Assembly (NCBI RefSeq): GCF_001483745.1
Contig: NZ_LQBL01000031.1
Span: forward strand, 233,861-297,860
Source of the DNA: Serinicoccus chungangensis
GTDB lineage: Bacteria; Actinomycetota; Actinomycetes; Actinomycetales; Dermatophilaceae
DNA length: 64,000 nucleotides
Reading direction: 5' to 3'
Shown: positions 51,756 through 60,282 of the stretch, piece by piece
How positions within the stretch are numbered: position 1 is the stretch's first letter
Layout of the letters: every line of letters begins with the position of its first letter
Notes under the pieces: model-generated
What the model was told of the DNA's origin: nothing
What the model saw: only the letters and a program-made list of their open reading frames with translations
The model's database searches: none
Position numbers and translations under genes: made by a program

Positions 51756-53762
51756 ATGCGCGCAGACATCCAGACCCTCCGGGCGGTCGCCGTCGTGCTG
51801 GTGCTGCTGTGGCACGCGGGGCTTCCGGGGCTGACGGGGGGGTATGTCGGGGTCGACGTCTTCCTCGTCGTCTCCGGCTTCCTCATGACCCGGATCCTGC
51901 TCGTCGAGATCCGTGAGCAAGGCCGGCTCGACCTCCCCCGGTTCTGGCTGCGGCGGGCCCGCCGGCTGCTGCCGGCGGCGGCGGTGGCGGTCCTCGGAGT
52001 GGCGCTCATCACGGTCGCCCTGCTTCCCAGCACCCGGTGGCGCGACATCGCCGGCGACATCGGCGCGAGCGCCGTCTACCTCGTCAACTGGCGGCTGGCG
52101 GACCGCTCCGTCGACTACCTGGTGGCGGACGCGGCCCCCTCCCCCCTGCAGCACTTCTGGTCGTTGGGCGTCGAGGAGCAGTTCTACCTCGTGTGGCCCG
52201 TGGTGCTGGCCCTGGTGGTCGCGGCGCCGGTCCGGCGCGGACGCGGGTCGGCCGCGGGCCGGGTGGCGCTCGTCGCAGGTCTCGCCGGGGCGCTCTCCCT
52301 GGCCTGGTCGGCCTGGCTGTCGCAGGCGGACCCCGGCCGCGCCTACTTCGTCACGACCACCCGCGTCTGGGAGCTCGCGCTCGGCGCGGTCCTCGGTGCC
52401 CTGTGGCCGTGGTGGGCCGCGCGGCACCCGGGCCCCCGCACGGCGACCGCGCTCGTCCTCCTGGGGCTCGGCGCCGTGCTGGGCTCCGCGGTCGTGCTCG
52501 ACGCGACGACGGCCTTCCCCGGGACTGCCGCGCTGGCGCCGACGCTCGGCACGGTGGCCGTCCTGCTCGGGGGCCCCTTCGTCCGCGCCGGTGGCGTGGT
52601 CCACCACTGCCTGGGCCTGCGGCCGGCGCAGTGGCTCGGTGACGTGTCCTACTCGCTCTACCTCTGGCACTGGCCGCTGCTCGTCGCGGCCACCGCGGTG
52701 GTCGGCGCGGACACGCTGCCCTGGGGCGTCGGCCTGCTGGTCCTGACCCTCACCCTCCCGGTCGCCTGGCTGTCCTACCGCTACGTCGAGACACCCTTCC
52801 GCGGGCGGATCCCCCGGGCGCCGGTGCGGGCCACCGCCCGCGCGCTCCTCCGCTCGGTCAGCGGGTATGCCCTCGCCTGCGCCGCGGGAGTCGTCGCGGT
52901 CCTCGTGGCGACGGTGACCCTGACGCCGGGCGGGGCGCTGTCGACCGTCCCTGCGCAGGCTCAGCAGCTACAGCCGGCTCCGGCATCCGCGCGGGAGGAC
53001 GTCTACGCCCCCTTCTACGACGGCTGCGCCGCGCTCGACGGGGCAGACCTGGCCACGGTGTGCGTGGACGGCGACGTCGACAGCGACACCCGGGTGGTCC
53101 TGGTCGGCGACTCGCACGCGGTCATGTGGATGCCGGCCCTCGCGGCGGCCGGCGCTCGGCACGGGTGGCGCGTGGAGCTGGTGGCGAGGACGTCCTGCCC
53201 GGCGGCGGACGTGGTCCCCATGGCCGGGAGGGACCCGCGCGAGGACTGCCCGACCTGGCTGAGCGAGGTGACCGAGACGGTCGTCGCCGACCCGCCCGCC
53301 GCGGTCCTCACGGCCCAGGTGCCCATCCCCCGGTTGTGGGTCGACGGCGAGGTGATCCGTTCCGAGGACGGGCACGCGCACATGGCCGACGGCCTGGCCC
53401 GGGCCTGGGAGCGCCTCGGCGCCGCCGGAGCACCGGTCCTGACCATGGCACCGACCCCCCGCTTCGAGCAGGACCCGCCGGAGTGCGTCGCCCGGCACCT
53501 GGAGGAGGTCTCGGCGTGCGGCGAGCCGCTGGAGCAGGCGCTGGCCCCGGTCTCACCCCCGGTGCGACTCGCGCTGGAGCAGACCCCGCAGGTGGGGCTC
53601 GTCGACCTCAACGACGAGCTCTGCCCGGACGGGTGGTGCCCCGCGGTGGACGGCTCCACGCTCGTCTGGGCCGACGGCAACCACCTCAGCCGGACCCGCT
53701 CCCAAGAGCTCGCCGACCCTCTGGCCGCGGCGCTCGCCGGGGTCCTCACCCCGGCCGGCTGA
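51756..53762 (+). CDS. OafA-like acyltransferase with SGNH domain
   Basis: A 668-residue membrane protein. The acyltransferase-3 domain (residues 1-350) has about ten helices, the conserved LRAVAVVLVLLWHAG His motif, FWLRRARRLLPA and LWHWPLL. The extracytoplasmic SGNH domain (about 395-668) has GDSHAVMW with nucleophile Ser and WADGNHLS with the Asp-His pair. It transfers acetyl or other acyl groups to cell-surface glycans, for example peptidoglycan or exopolysaccharide. ATG at 51756 follows GAGGAGG (51732-51738). Confidence 0.9.
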   Translation: MRADIQTLRAVAVVLVLLWHAGLPGLTGGYVGVDVFLVVSGFLMTRILLVEIREQGRLDLPRFWLRRARRLLPAAAVAVLGVALITVALLPSTRWRDIAGDIGASAVYLVNWRLADRSVDYLVADAAPSPLQHFWSLGVEEQFYLVWPVVLALVVAAPVRRGRGSAAGRVALVAGLAGALSLAWSAWLSQADPGRAYFVTTTRVWELALGAVLGALWPWWAARHPGPRTATALVLLGLGAVLGSAVVLDATTAFPGTAALAPTLGTVAVLLGGPFVRAGGVVHHCLGLRPAQWLGDVSYSLYLWHWPLLVAATAVVGADTLPWGVGLLVLTLTLPVAWLSYRYVETPFRGRIPRAPVRATARALLRSVSGYALACAAGVVAVLVATVTLTPGGALSTVPAQAQQLQPAPASAREDVYAPFYDGCAALDGADLATVCVDGDVDSDTRVVLVGDSHAVMWMPALAAAGARHGWRVELVARTSCPAADVVPMAGRDPREDCPTWLSEVTETVVADPPAAVLTAQVPIPRLWVDGEVIRSEDGHAHMADGLARAWERLGAAGAPVLTMAPTPRFEQDPPECVARHLEEVSACGEPLEQALAPVSPPVRLALEQTPQVGLVDLNDELCPDGWCPAVDGSTLVWADGNHLSRTRSQELADPLAAALAGVLTPAG

Positions 53763-53773
53763 GAAGCTACCCC

Positions 53774-53803
53774 TTGGTCGCGGTGGGCCACCCGCCCTAT
53801 GGT
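53774..53803 (+). promoter_or_regulatory. Leaderless promoter for the DUF427 gene
   Basis: TTGGTC (53774-53779) and TATGGT (53798-53803) are separated by 18 nt, and the ATG at 53810 begins 6 nt later. Confidence 0.65.
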
Positions 53804-53809
53804 CGGGGT

Positions 53810-54313
53810 ATGTCTGCACAGACCGAGTCCGTCTGGGACTACCCGCGACCCCCGGCCGTGGACACCTCCGGGGGGGAGCACGTCGTCATCCGGGTGGGCG
53901 GGCAGACGATCGCCGAGACCGTCGCGGCGATCCGGGTGCTGGAGACCTCGCACCCGCCGACCTACTACCTGCCGCTCGGGGCCTTCGTCACCGGCGTCCT
54001 GCAGCCGGCCCGCGACAACCGCCGCACGACCTGCGAGTTCAAGGGGTCGGCGACCTACTTCGACCTCGTCGTGGACGGCACCCGGCTGAGCCGGGCGGCG
54101 TGGACCTACCCGGACCCGACCCCCGCCTTCCGCGAGATCGCCGACTACGCCGCCGTCATGCCCAGCGCCATCGACGGCGCGACCGACCCGGCGGACGGCT
54201 GCTACGTCGACGACGAGCGGGTGCAGCCGCAGGAGGGCGACTTCTACGGCGGGTGGATCACCTCGAGGGTGCGCGGGCCGTTCAAGGGGGCGGCGGGCAC
54301 CCAGGGCTGGTAG
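53810..54313 (+). CDS. DUF427 domain protein
   Basis: A 167-residue soluble protein with the DUF427 core: SVWDYPRPPAVD, VVIRVGGQTIAET, LETSHPPTYYLP, TTCEFKGSATYFDLVVDG and CYVDDERVQPQEGDFYGGWIT. The family is a small beta-rich fold of unknown role, frequent in actinobacteria. The start is fixed by leaderless promoter spacing. It stands alone between an acyltransferase and a lipoprotein gene. Confidence 0.9.
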   Translation: MSAQTESVWDYPRPPAVDTSGGEHVVIRVGGQTIAETVAAIRVLETSHPPTYYLPLGAFVTGVLQPARDNRRTTCEFKGSATYFDLVVDGTRLSRAAWTYPDPTPAFREIADYAAVMPSAIDGATDPADGCYVDDERVQPQEGDFYGGWITSRVRGPFKGAAGTQGW

Positions 54314-54461
54314 CCCCCGCCCCGGCGCCACCCGGTCGCGCCGCGCCGGGACCGATGAGGCAGGATGGGTCCTCGCGCGTGACGGGGCCGGGGGGCCCGG
54401 GACGGGCGGTTCGCGTCGTCCATGTCGGACGGCGACCATCCACGCAAGGAGGAATGATCTG

Positions 54462-54968
54462 ATGCGACGTGCCCTGACCATGGCCACCGTGATGAGCCTG
54501 GCTGTCCTCACCGGCGCCTGCTCGGCCGAGGACGAGGACGCGGGCACCACCCCTGAGAGCTCGTCCCAGGAGGAGAGCGCCGAGAACGGGGACGACGCGA
54601 TGCAGTCGGGCGAGGAGGGCATGGCCGTCTCGGACGACCCCGCCTGCCAGGGCTTCTTCGCCGGCCAGGGGACCCCGCTCGCGGAGCGCGCGGCCACCCA
54701 GCGCGACGTCGTCGGCTCCGGCGACGACCTCGACCCGGTCGCCTTCTCGGAGGTGACGCTGCTCTCCGGCCGTCTCATGACGCTGGCCGAGGAGGCGGAC
54801 GAGGACCACGCGGCCCTCCTGGAGCGCATCAACGCGCCCTTCGAGGAGGTCAACGACGCCGTCGTCGAGGAGGGGACCCGGACCGAGGACGTCATCGCGA
54901 TCCCCGACGTCGACGTGTCCGACTCCGAGGCGGCCCAGACCGAGCTCGAGGAGGCCTGCGCGGCCTGA
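54462..54968 (+). CDS. Small acidic lipoprotein
   Basis: A 168-residue secreted lipoprotein: signal peptide with lipobox LTGAC, then a very acidic low-complexity stretch, then a mostly helical domain (residues about 60-160) with two cysteines, one at each end (ACQGFFAG and EEACAA), which could form a disulfide. No family recognised. ATG at 54462 follows AAGGAGGA. A strong terminator follows. Confidence 0.72.
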   Translation: MRRALTMATVMSLAVLTGACSAEDEDAGTTPESSSQEESAENGDDAMQSGEEGMAVSDDPACQGFFAGQGTPLAERAATQRDVVGSGDDLDPVAFSEVTLLSGRLMTLAEEADEDHAALLERINAPFEEVNDAVVEEGTRTEDVIAIPDVDVSDSEAAQTELEEACAA

Positions 54969-54995
54969 TCCCGGATTCCGGACCCCGCGTATGCC

Positions 54996-55050
54996 GGTGG
55001 CCCGGACCCCGACCCGTCGCGTGAGCGAGCGGGCCGGGGTCCGGGCCACC
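54996..55050. terminator. Bidirectional hairpin terminator
   Basis: Two 20-bp arms (GGTGGCCCGGACCCC... and its complement) with one mismatch and a 15-nt loop lie between the convergent lipoprotein and Rpf-like genes. Confidence 0.85.
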
Positions 55051-55070
55051 GTGCGTGGGTCAGCCCTCCG

Positions 55071-55928
<858 letters not shown>

Positions 55929-55948
55929 TCAGGGGAAGTGGAGTACAG

Positions 55949-55978
55949 GGGGACCGCCGCAGGCTCCCCCGCGGCCCC
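55949..55978 (-). promoter_or_regulatory. GC-rich hairpin in the Rpf-like gene leader
   Basis: GGGGACCGCCGC pairs imperfectly with GCGGCCCC around a 10-nt loop, 30-60 nt upstream of the ATG. Further up, GGTCAGACTCC is repeated at 56020 and 56031 with a partial copy at 56042. The leader may be a structured regulatory RNA, but no known class is recognised. Confidence 0.35.
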
Positions 55979-56101
55979 TCCACAGTGACGGGGCAACCTG
56001 GACGACGCAACCTGTCCACGGTCAGACTCCGGTCAGACTCCGGTCAGGAAGCTGCCGCACACCCCGCTGAGCAGCGTCGACGGCTCAGCACGTGAGACTG
56101 C

Positions 56102-56842
56102 TCACGTCCTGGCGTCTATGACGTCGAGGTCGCGCTGCGCGAACCGCAGGTGCTCCCACTCCTCCTCGACGATCGTGCGCAGGCACGAGAGCGTCGACTC
56201 GGGGTAGGCCGGTGCCCACGGGGTGCGCCGCGGTACCTCGAGGTCGTCCGCCGTGACCGTGGCGAGGTGGGCGCGGACCATCGCCACCCGCTCGGCCCGG
56301 ACCTGCAGCACCCGCTCCCAGCTCGGGTCGGTCTCGTGGAAGACCGAGGGGTCGTGCCCGTCCAGGGCGTACTCGGCGTTCGGCTGACCGATCGGGTGGT
56401 ACGGGGCGGGCAGGCCGAGCACGGCCCCGCGCAGCCAGGTGTCGGTCGCCATGACGAGGTGGCGCAGCGTCTGGGCGAAGCTCCACTCCCCGGCGACGCT
56501 GACCTCGACGGTGCCGGGCGGCATCCCCTCGGCACGCGCGACCGCCCCCGCCCAGGCGGTCTCCAGCGCGGCCCACGCCGCCCGGAGCCCGTCCGGGTCC
56601 GCGGCCCGGCGCAACGCCCGGCCGGGGAAGCGCCGGTCGAGCTCGGCGTCGACCAGCGGCGCGACGTCGACCCCGTTGACCAGCAGCGTGCCCTCGCCCT
56701 CCAGCAGCCAGGGGGCGTCGATCTCGGCGCCGTCGACGTCGACGGCGCGCATCACGGCACCGGACAGCGAGCACCCGACGAAGCGGGCTCCGCTCAGGTC
56801 CTGCCCCCGGAACTCGCGCGGGGCGGACGGCTCCTCCGGCAC
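56102..56842 (-). CDS. DinB-family protein with pentapeptide-like N-terminus
   Basis: A protein of about 246 residues. EFRGQDLSGARFVGCSLSGAVMRAVDVDGAEID reads as pentapeptide-like repeats near the start, and the rest is a DinB four-helix bundle with WSFAQTLRHLVMATDTWL and a C-terminal EEEWEHLRFAQRDLDVI. Metal-binding His residues are plausible. The start is uncertain: GTG at 56842 has AGGAGG 17 nt upstream, rather far, and no stop separates it from the peptidase E frame upstream. It may be the 3' half of a frame-joined gene. Confidence 0.62.
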   Translation of the reverse strand: MPEEPSAPREFRGQDLSGARFVGCSLSGAVMRAVDVDGAEIDAPWLLEGEGTLLVNGVDVAPLVDAELDRRFPGRALRRAADPDGLRAAWAALETAWAGAVARAEGMPPGTVEVSVAGEWSFAQTLRHLVMATDTWLRGAVLGLPAPYHPIGQPNAEYALDGHDPSVFHETDPSWERVLQVRAERVAMVRAHLATVTADDLEVPRRTPWAPAYPESTLSCLRTIVEEEWEHLRFAQRDLDVIDART

Positions 56843-56878
56843 CGGGGTCGCCCCGTGGTCCTCCTCGCGCCTCCGCTC

Positions 56879-57549
56879 GTCCCCGCGCGCACCGTCGACC
56901 GCGGGCAGGTGCCGCCAGACCCCCTCGGAGACGACCGTCACCTCGCCGTCGACCACCTGGACCGCGCTCTGGTCGTCCAGGGCGTGGGCGGGCACGCTCA
57001 GCGGCGCCACCCACCGGTCGGCTCCCTCCATCGGGTTCATCCCGACGTGCGGGTAGATCGAGAAGTCGACGACGCCCAGGGTCCGGTCGCTCCAGCCGTC
57101 GGGACGCCAGGTGACGAACGGCTCACCGATCCGGGGGTCAGGACCATGCTGCCCGCGCTGAGCCCGACCCACACGGTGTCCGTCAGCGTCGGCAGGAGGT
57201 CGGCGAGCCCGGACTCGCGCATCCAGTGGGCGAGGTAGGCCGCGTCACCGCCGTCCGCCAGCAGGGCGTCCGCCTGCTCGACCCAGGGCACCCAGCGCTC
57301 GCGGGGCAGGCTGGGCAGCGCGGTGAGCTCGAGCACGCCGAGCGAGGCCCACCCCAGGTCGCACATCGGAGACGGAGACTCTCCGGAGAGGAAGCGCCAG
57401 GCGTTCCCGGGGTCGCACATCGGGTGCCCGTAGGTCGCGGTCGGGATCGCCAGCGCGCTCGACTCCGCGACGGGTTTGCCGAGGAGGGAGACGAGGGCCC
57501 GCTCGATGCTGGGGTTGGTGACCCCGCCCGAGGTGAGCAGGAGCTTCAT
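56879..57549 (-). pseudogene. pepE: Peptidase E (S51 family), broken by a one-base frameshift
   Basis: From ATG 57549 (AAGGGA upstream) the frame encodes MKLLLTSGGVTNPS... through the nucleophile elbow GLSAGSMVLTP, then goes wrong. The family sequence continues in the next frame as RIGEPFVTWRPDG...VVDFSIYPHVGMNP...DDQSAVQVVDGEVTVVSEGVW. Adding one G to the G5 run at 57133-57137 would restore it. The repaired protein would be a normal-length dipeptidase E specific for N-terminal Asp. The restored frame then runs without a stop into the DinB sequence. The 3' boundary given is the end of family similarity. A sequencing error is possible. Confidence 0.75.
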
Positions 57550-57592
57550 ACCGGTCCCTTCGCCGCGCCACCGAGGATGCCGCAGGCACCCG

Positions 57593-57607
57593 GTCGGTCC
57601 GACCGAC
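57593..57607. promoter_or_regulatory. Palindrome between divergent peptidase E and aldo-keto reductase genes
   Basis: GTCGGTC-C-GACCGAC is a perfect 7-bp inverted repeat with one central base, about equally distant from the two start codons. It may bind a dimeric regulator of one or both genes. Confidence 0.45.
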
Positions 57608-57667
57608 GGCGCGTGCCGACATGAGGAAGAGTAGACCCGTCCGCACCGGGCGAAGGAGGCGAGGCGC

Positions 57668-58594
57668 ATGATCCTGCAGGAGACGTCGACCCTGGCCAAC
57701 GGGGTCACCATCCCCCGGCTCGGGCTCGGCACCTGGTTCATCAGCGACACGGACGTCGTGCCGGCGGTCGGCGAGGCGCTCCGCCTCGGTTACCGGCACG
57801 TCGACACGGCCCCCGCCTACCGCAACGAGCAGGGCGTGGGCAGGGCGGTGCGCGGCAGCGGCGTGCCGCGGGACGAGGTCTTCGTCACGACCAAGGTCGA
57901 CGCCGGGGCGAAGACCCACGACGCGGCCCGGGACGGCATCGACTCCTCGCTGCGCCGGACCGGGCTGGACCACCTGGACCTCGTGCTCGTCCACAGCCCG
58001 ACGCCCTGGCGGAGGTTCGGTGGCGAGGAGCGCTACCTCGAGGAGAACCGGCAGGTCTGGCGGGCGCTGGAGGAGGCGCTCGCGGCCGGCAAGGTGCGGG
58101 CCATCGGCCTGTCGAACTTCGAGGTCGCCGATGTCGACAACATCCTCGAGGGATGCACCGTCGCGCCCATGGTCAACCAGGTGCTGGCGCACATCAGCAA
58201 CACCCCGCACCAGCTGATCCGCTGGTGCGAGGACCGCGGCATCCTCGTCCAGGCCTACTCCCCCGTCGCGCACGGCGAGCTGCTGAGGAACGAGGAGGTC
58301 GCGCGGGTCGCGCAGCGGTATGCCGTGAGCGTGCCGCAGCTGTCCATCCGCTACTGCCTGCAGCTCGGGCTGGTGCCGCTGCCGAAGTCGGCCGACCCGG
58401 CGCACCTGCGGGCCAACACCGAGGTCGACTTCACCATCACCGAGGAGGACATGGACCTGCTGCGGGCCGTCGAGCAGATCGCGGACTACGGCGAGCACCG
58501 GGCGATGACGATCTACGGCGGGCAGCGCGACCTGCGCTCGCTGCTGGCCCTGGCCCGCGGCGCGCTGCGCTCGCGCCGGACGAGCGGCCGGTGA
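57668..58594 (+). CDS. Aldo/keto reductase
   Basis: A 308-residue NADPH-dependent oxidoreductase of the (beta/alpha)8 type. The catalytic tetrad is visible: Asp and Tyr in RHVDTAPAYRNE, Lys in FVTTKVD and His in VLVHSPTP. The cofactor-binding region reads LVPLPKSADPAHLRAN. Sequence type is that of 2,5-diketo-D-gluconate reductase-like enzymes; the physiological substrate is unknown. ATG at 57668 follows GAAGGAGGCGAGG. It is the last gene with the GGTATGCC octamer (58317). Confidence 0.92.
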   Translation: MILQETSTLANGVTIPRLGLGTWFISDTDVVPAVGEALRLGYRHVDTAPAYRNEQGVGRAVRGSGVPRDEVFVTTKVDAGAKTHDAARDGIDSSLRRTGLDHLDLVLVHSPTPWRRFGGEERYLEENRQVWRALEEALAAGKVRAIGLSNFEVADVDNILEGCTVAPMVNQVLAHISNTPHQLIRWCEDRGILVQAYSPVAHGELLRNEEVARVAQRYAVSVPQLSIRYCLQLGLVPLPKSADPAHLRANTEVDFTITEEDMDLLRAVEQIADYGEHRAMTIYGGQRDLRSLLALARGALRSRRTSGR

Positions 58595-58640
58595 GGCGCC
58601 GGGGCCGGAGCGCGGCCCCTGCGCGGGCTGTCCAGCACGA

Positions 58641-58720
58641 GCGGATCTGAGACTGGGCCGTGGACTTGACGCGGAGAATGAGACTGGCGCTGGGTGAGGA
58701 TTCTGAGACTTGACCACCGT
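58641..58720. repeat. IS-end-like repeats (three degenerate copies)
   Basis: Variants of GATTCTGAGACTTG recur near 58643, 58673 and 58695 at 24-30 bp intervals. Read on the minus strand (CAAGTCTCAGAATCC) they look like the multiple terminal repeats of IS21-type elements. No transposase remains. The 302-bp gap 58595-58896 holds nothing else recognisable. It marks the left edge of the accessory segment. Confidence 0.55.
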
Positions 58721-58896
58721 GGCGCGCCATGGTTCGGACGGCGCCAGATCCTCCGGGCGGTGCGGAGTCCAGCAGCGTGGCGTGCGACGACCGCCCAATG
58801 CCGCCGAGCATGCGCAACCTCGCGTACGTGCCATACCGGAAGCGAGCCCCGGATCCGGTCGATCAGCGCGGGTCCGGGCCAGAGAGGGGGCTCGCG

Positions 58897-59268
58897 TCAT
58901 GACGGCTGCTGATCCCCCGGGATGTAGCCGAGGCGGTCGAAGGCAAGGCGGATCTCGACGATCTTTCCATCCCGCACGGTGAACAGCTCACTCGCCAGTG
59001 TCGTTGTCGTCACCTCGGTCTGCGGGAAGTACCACAGCGCCACACGGCCCCGATCCGTCATCCGGGTGTGCTCGGGTGCGCCCGTCAGCATCGGTACGAA
59101 GCTGGCGAGGTACTCGTGCCAGTCGCCCTTTGTCGTGACGTTCTCGTCCGGGGCTGAACATGTCACGTCGGCCGAGACATAGGTCATGGCTCGGTCGACG
59201 TCACCGCTGGTCCAGGCATTGTGATACGCCTCGACAGTTGACAGTGCATCTTTTTCCAGGTCCGACAT
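58897..59268 (-). CDS. SnoaL-like/NTF2-fold protein
   Basis: A 123-residue protein with the NTF2-like pattern: an N-terminal helix with YHNAWTSGDVDRAMTYVSADVTCSAPDEN, then strands ending in ELFTVRDGKIVEIRLAFDRLGY. Such proteins are small isomerases, hydrolases or stress proteins; the substrate is unknown. It follows an SRPBCC and ArsR pair on the same strand and may be co-transcribed. ATG 59268 has a weak AAGAGAG upstream. Confidence 0.83.
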   Translation of the reverse strand: MSDLEKDALSTVEAYHNAWTSGDVDRAMTYVSADVTCSAPDENVTTKGDWHEYLASFVPMLTGAPEHTRMTDRGRVALWYFPQTEVTTTTLASELFTVRDGKIVEIRLAFDRLGYIPGDQQPS

Positions 59269-59298
59269 GGTGACTCTCTTCGGGTAGTGGGTGGTGCC

Positions 59299-59730
59299 TT
59301 ACGGTGCGGGTTGCCAGGTGTCGGGTGGGAGCTGCTCACCTGTGGCAGCCCGTGTGAGGCGGAGCAGGAAGTGACTCCAGCCCTGTGCGTGACCGAGAAC
59401 GTGATCCTCGGGCAGGTCGGTGTGGACAACCTCGACCCGGGTTCCGGCGCTGATCGGCGTCAGCTCGAAGGACACGGTCGACGAGCCTGGGGGCAAGCTG
59501 TCGTTGCCTGCGAATCCCCATGAGACTGTGACCCGTCGAGGTCGATCAACTTCGAGGAACATCCCGCGTGCGGGGTGACCAGCGATGTCGACGGCGAACG
59601 TTCCGCCGGGCACCGGGTCAAGTGATGCCCACTGGCCCATCCATGACGTCATCCCGGTATCCGTCACCAGGTACTCGAAGACGACCTCTGGAGCCGCCTC
59701 GATCTCGATGGACGTACGGTGCTCAGTCAT
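59299..59730 (-). CDS. SRPBCC (AHSA1-like) domain protein
   Basis: A 143-residue protein of the Bet v1/AHSA1 fold: TEHRTSIEIEAAPEVVFEYLVTDTGMTSWMGQ at the N-terminus, TRVEVVHTDLPEDHVLGHAQGWSHFLLRL at the C-terminus. This family is frequently encoded directly after an ArsR regulator, as here, where the start codon overlaps the regulator stop by 8 bp. It may bind a hydrophobic ligand; role unknown. Confidence 0.87.
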   Translation of the reverse strand: MTEHRTSIEIEAAPEVVFEYLVTDTGMTSWMGQWASLDPVPGGTFAVDIAGHPARGMFLEVDRPRRVTVSWGFAGNDSLPPGSSTVSFELTPISAGTRVEVVHTDLPEDHVLGHAQGWSHFLLRLTRAATGEQLPPDTWQPAP

Positions 59731-60055
59731 CACTGCTCACCGCGGACGACTCCACCGCGCGCTTGAGCGCAGTCAACCGTTCTGGCCAGAAGTCGTCGAA
59801 GAATCCCTTGCCGACGGCGAGTCCTTGCACGCGCACGGCGAACAGGTGGCGGGTGCCGGAACGGGCCCCGGTCACCAGCCCAGCTGCACGCAGCACTTTC
59901 AGGTGGTGCGACACGATCTGCTGCGACAGCCCCAGTGCGTCTGCGATCTCGCCGACCGCGCGCCGCTCATGGCGGACGGCCGACAGTATGGCGCGGCGGT
60001 TCGGGTCCGCTAGTGCGTGGAACGTTCGGTCCAACTCGGGTGCGAGGTCGTTCAT
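59723..60055 (-). CDS. ArsR-family transcriptional regulator
   Basis: A 110-residue winged-helix repressor: LDRTFHALADPNRRAILSAV, RRAVGEIADALGLSQQIVSHHLKVLRAAGLV and a beta-wing SGTRHLFAV. The classic metal-binding CxC of ArsR/SmtB is absent, so the inducer is probably not a metal. It is followed by an SRPBCC gene, a known pairing. ATG at 60055 follows AGGAGG. Overlapping palindromes in its promoter look like its own operator. Confidence 0.9.
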   Translation of the reverse strand: MNDLAPELDRTFHALADPNRRAILSAVRHERRAVGEIADALGLSQQIVSHHLKVLRAAGLVTGARSGTRHLFAVRVQGLAVGKGFFDDFWPERLTALKRAVESSAVSSDD

Positions 60056-60082
60056 GTGAAACCTCCTGCGGTGCACAGTAAC

Positions 60083-60104
60083 ACAAACGGATGTTTGTAC
60101 AAAC
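60083..60104. promoter_or_regulatory. Overlapping palindromes, candidate ArsR operator
   Basis: ACAAAC-N4-GTTTGT (60083-60098) and the perfect GTTTGTACAAAC (60093-60104) share a half-site, giving three alternating half-sites 28-50 bp upstream of the ArsR start. This suits cooperative binding of an ArsR dimer pair. Confidence 0.65.
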
Positions 60105-60282
60105 CAAGTCAGTGGTCTGATGGGTGTGTGCCTCGCTTCGTCCCGGCATCTTGTCGGTATCCTGGGCTGGCACGCGGGACACCGGGAGCCACATCCCACC
60201 CGAGCGATGTGTGTTGTGTGCTCGAAGGCTGATCTGGCGGGCTGGCGAGAATGGCGAGTCCGTGGAGTTTGGCGGCTATTGG

